From positions 1-6,459 of the forward strand of contig CAMOFU010000143.1 of the NCBI GenBank assembly GCA_946613705.1: a DNA stretch of 6,459 nucleotides, given 5' to 3'. The notes beneath the pieces were generated by a model, which was not told where the DNA came from, did no database searches, and saw nothing but the letters and a program-made list of their open reading frames with translations. Origin of the DNA: an uncultured Clostridia bacterium (lineage in GTDB: Bacteria > Bacillota > Clostridia > Oscillospirales > Ruminococcaceae). Position numbers and translations under genes: made by a program. Below, in pieces: positions 5,882-6,459 of the stretch (within the stretch, counting starts at the first letter, position 1; each line of letters begins with the position of its first letter).

Positions 5882-6459
5882 TTAATTATTCAGATACATA
5901 ACCGTCGTTCCCGACATACCGCCCTTCATCGGCAGCAGCCAGCCGCTTTCGCAGAGGGTCTGTATGATCTGCTCGATTTCACGGTAATGAAGCAGCATGG
6001 GCATTTTGCCCGCATAATCCGCAAGCTGCTGCGGTGTGTGGTCAAGCAGTATCTCCCTGATGCTGCCTGTCCGTGAGATAAGGCTCTTGCAGATGACACC
6101 GCCGATGTTCTCGATCATGCCGCTCACCGCATCTCCCTGCTCTTTGGTAAGGCAGGGGAAATTGGGCTTGATCCCCTCTTCGGTCTTTACCGCAAGCCCC
6201 AGCTCCAGCAGCTCCGAGCATACCAGCTTTTCGTTATCTGTCTGCGGCTGACGGGAAAGAAGAGTGCAGAGCATATCCGCCCTTGTGTCCGTCACCTTGG
6301 GGTGCAGCCTGTCACCGTTTATAAGCACGTCCCAGAAAAGTATCTTGCCGCCGCCGCTCGACCTTATTGATGTGCCGACGCTGTATGGGTCGCTTGTGTT
6401 TTTTTCAACAAAGAAGCGGAAGCACTTCTCGCCGAACACATCTGTCGGGAAATCAAGGG
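5882..6459 (-). CDS. unrecognised protein, C-terminal part (5' end beyond window)
   Basis: The frame is open from the window's right edge to TAA at 5882-5884 and covers about 192 residues. A GTG at 6439 could be read as a start, but the frame continues upstream without a stop and no good binding site precedes that GTG, so I treat the gene as cut by the window edge. I do not recognise the family. The sequence is soluble, with no membrane segment or signal. The last 70 or so residues (IREILLDHTPQQLADY..., then YREIEQIIQTLCESGWLLP) look like short helices and could be a winged-helix-like fold, though this is weak. Four cysteines are scattered and do not form an obvious metal site. It converges on the plus-strand operon and is not part of it. 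Confidence 0.75.
   Translation of the reverse strand, partial: LDFPTDVFGEKCFRFFVEKNTSDPYSVGTSIRSSGGGKILFWDVLINGDRLHPKVTDTRADMLCTLLSRQPQTDNEKLVCSELLELGLAVKTEEGIKPNFPCLTKEQGDAVSGMIENIGGVICKSLISRTGSIREILLDHTPQQLADYAGKMPMLLHYREIEQIIQTLCESGWLLPMKGGMSGTTVMYLNN

Overview
The window looks like chromosome of a low-to-moderate GC Firmicute of the class Clostridia. A Ruminococcus-like member of the Oscillospiraceae/Ruminococcaceae is my best guess. The grounds are the smpB-ssrA pair, a clostridial-type RNase M5 with TOPRIM and C-terminal DUF4093-like parts, a DUF5662 gene, an MBOAT/DHHW pair, strong AGGAGG-type ribosome binding sites and frequent ATA and AGG/AGA codons. Genus is an inference from gene content, not a database match.

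Left part, minus strand: smpB is followed after only 10 nt by ssrA (tmRNA). Both are read from a near-perfect extended sigma-A promoter at 883-911. Together they make the trans-translation ribosome rescue machinery.

Middle, plus strand: five genes run from a promoter near 1048-1076. They are pyrB (with an unusual C-terminal four-cysteine tail resembling the zinc domain of PyrI), a DUF5662 protein, rnmV (RNase M5), an MBOAT membrane protein and a DHHW-family membrane-anchored protein. After pyrB the genes are tightly packed: 1-nt overlap, 4-nt overlap with a TTG start, then a 10-nt gap. They probably form one transcript ending at a hairpin at 5843-5868.

Right edge, minus strand: the 3' part of an unrecognised gene converges on the same hairpin.

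The most interesting observation is the MBOAT/DHHW pair. In working members an MBOAT channel hands an acetyl group to a DHHW/AlgX-like partner that O-acetylates a surface polymer. Here both reading frames are intact and the folds are recognisable, but the invariant MBOAT histidine is not where it should be. The partner has DNSW in place of DHHW, and KGDY in place of the nucleophile motif KDSY. This looks like a matched pair of pseudoenzymes, or a pair with altered chemistry. The PyrB tail and the 10-nt smpB-ssrA junction are the next most notable points.
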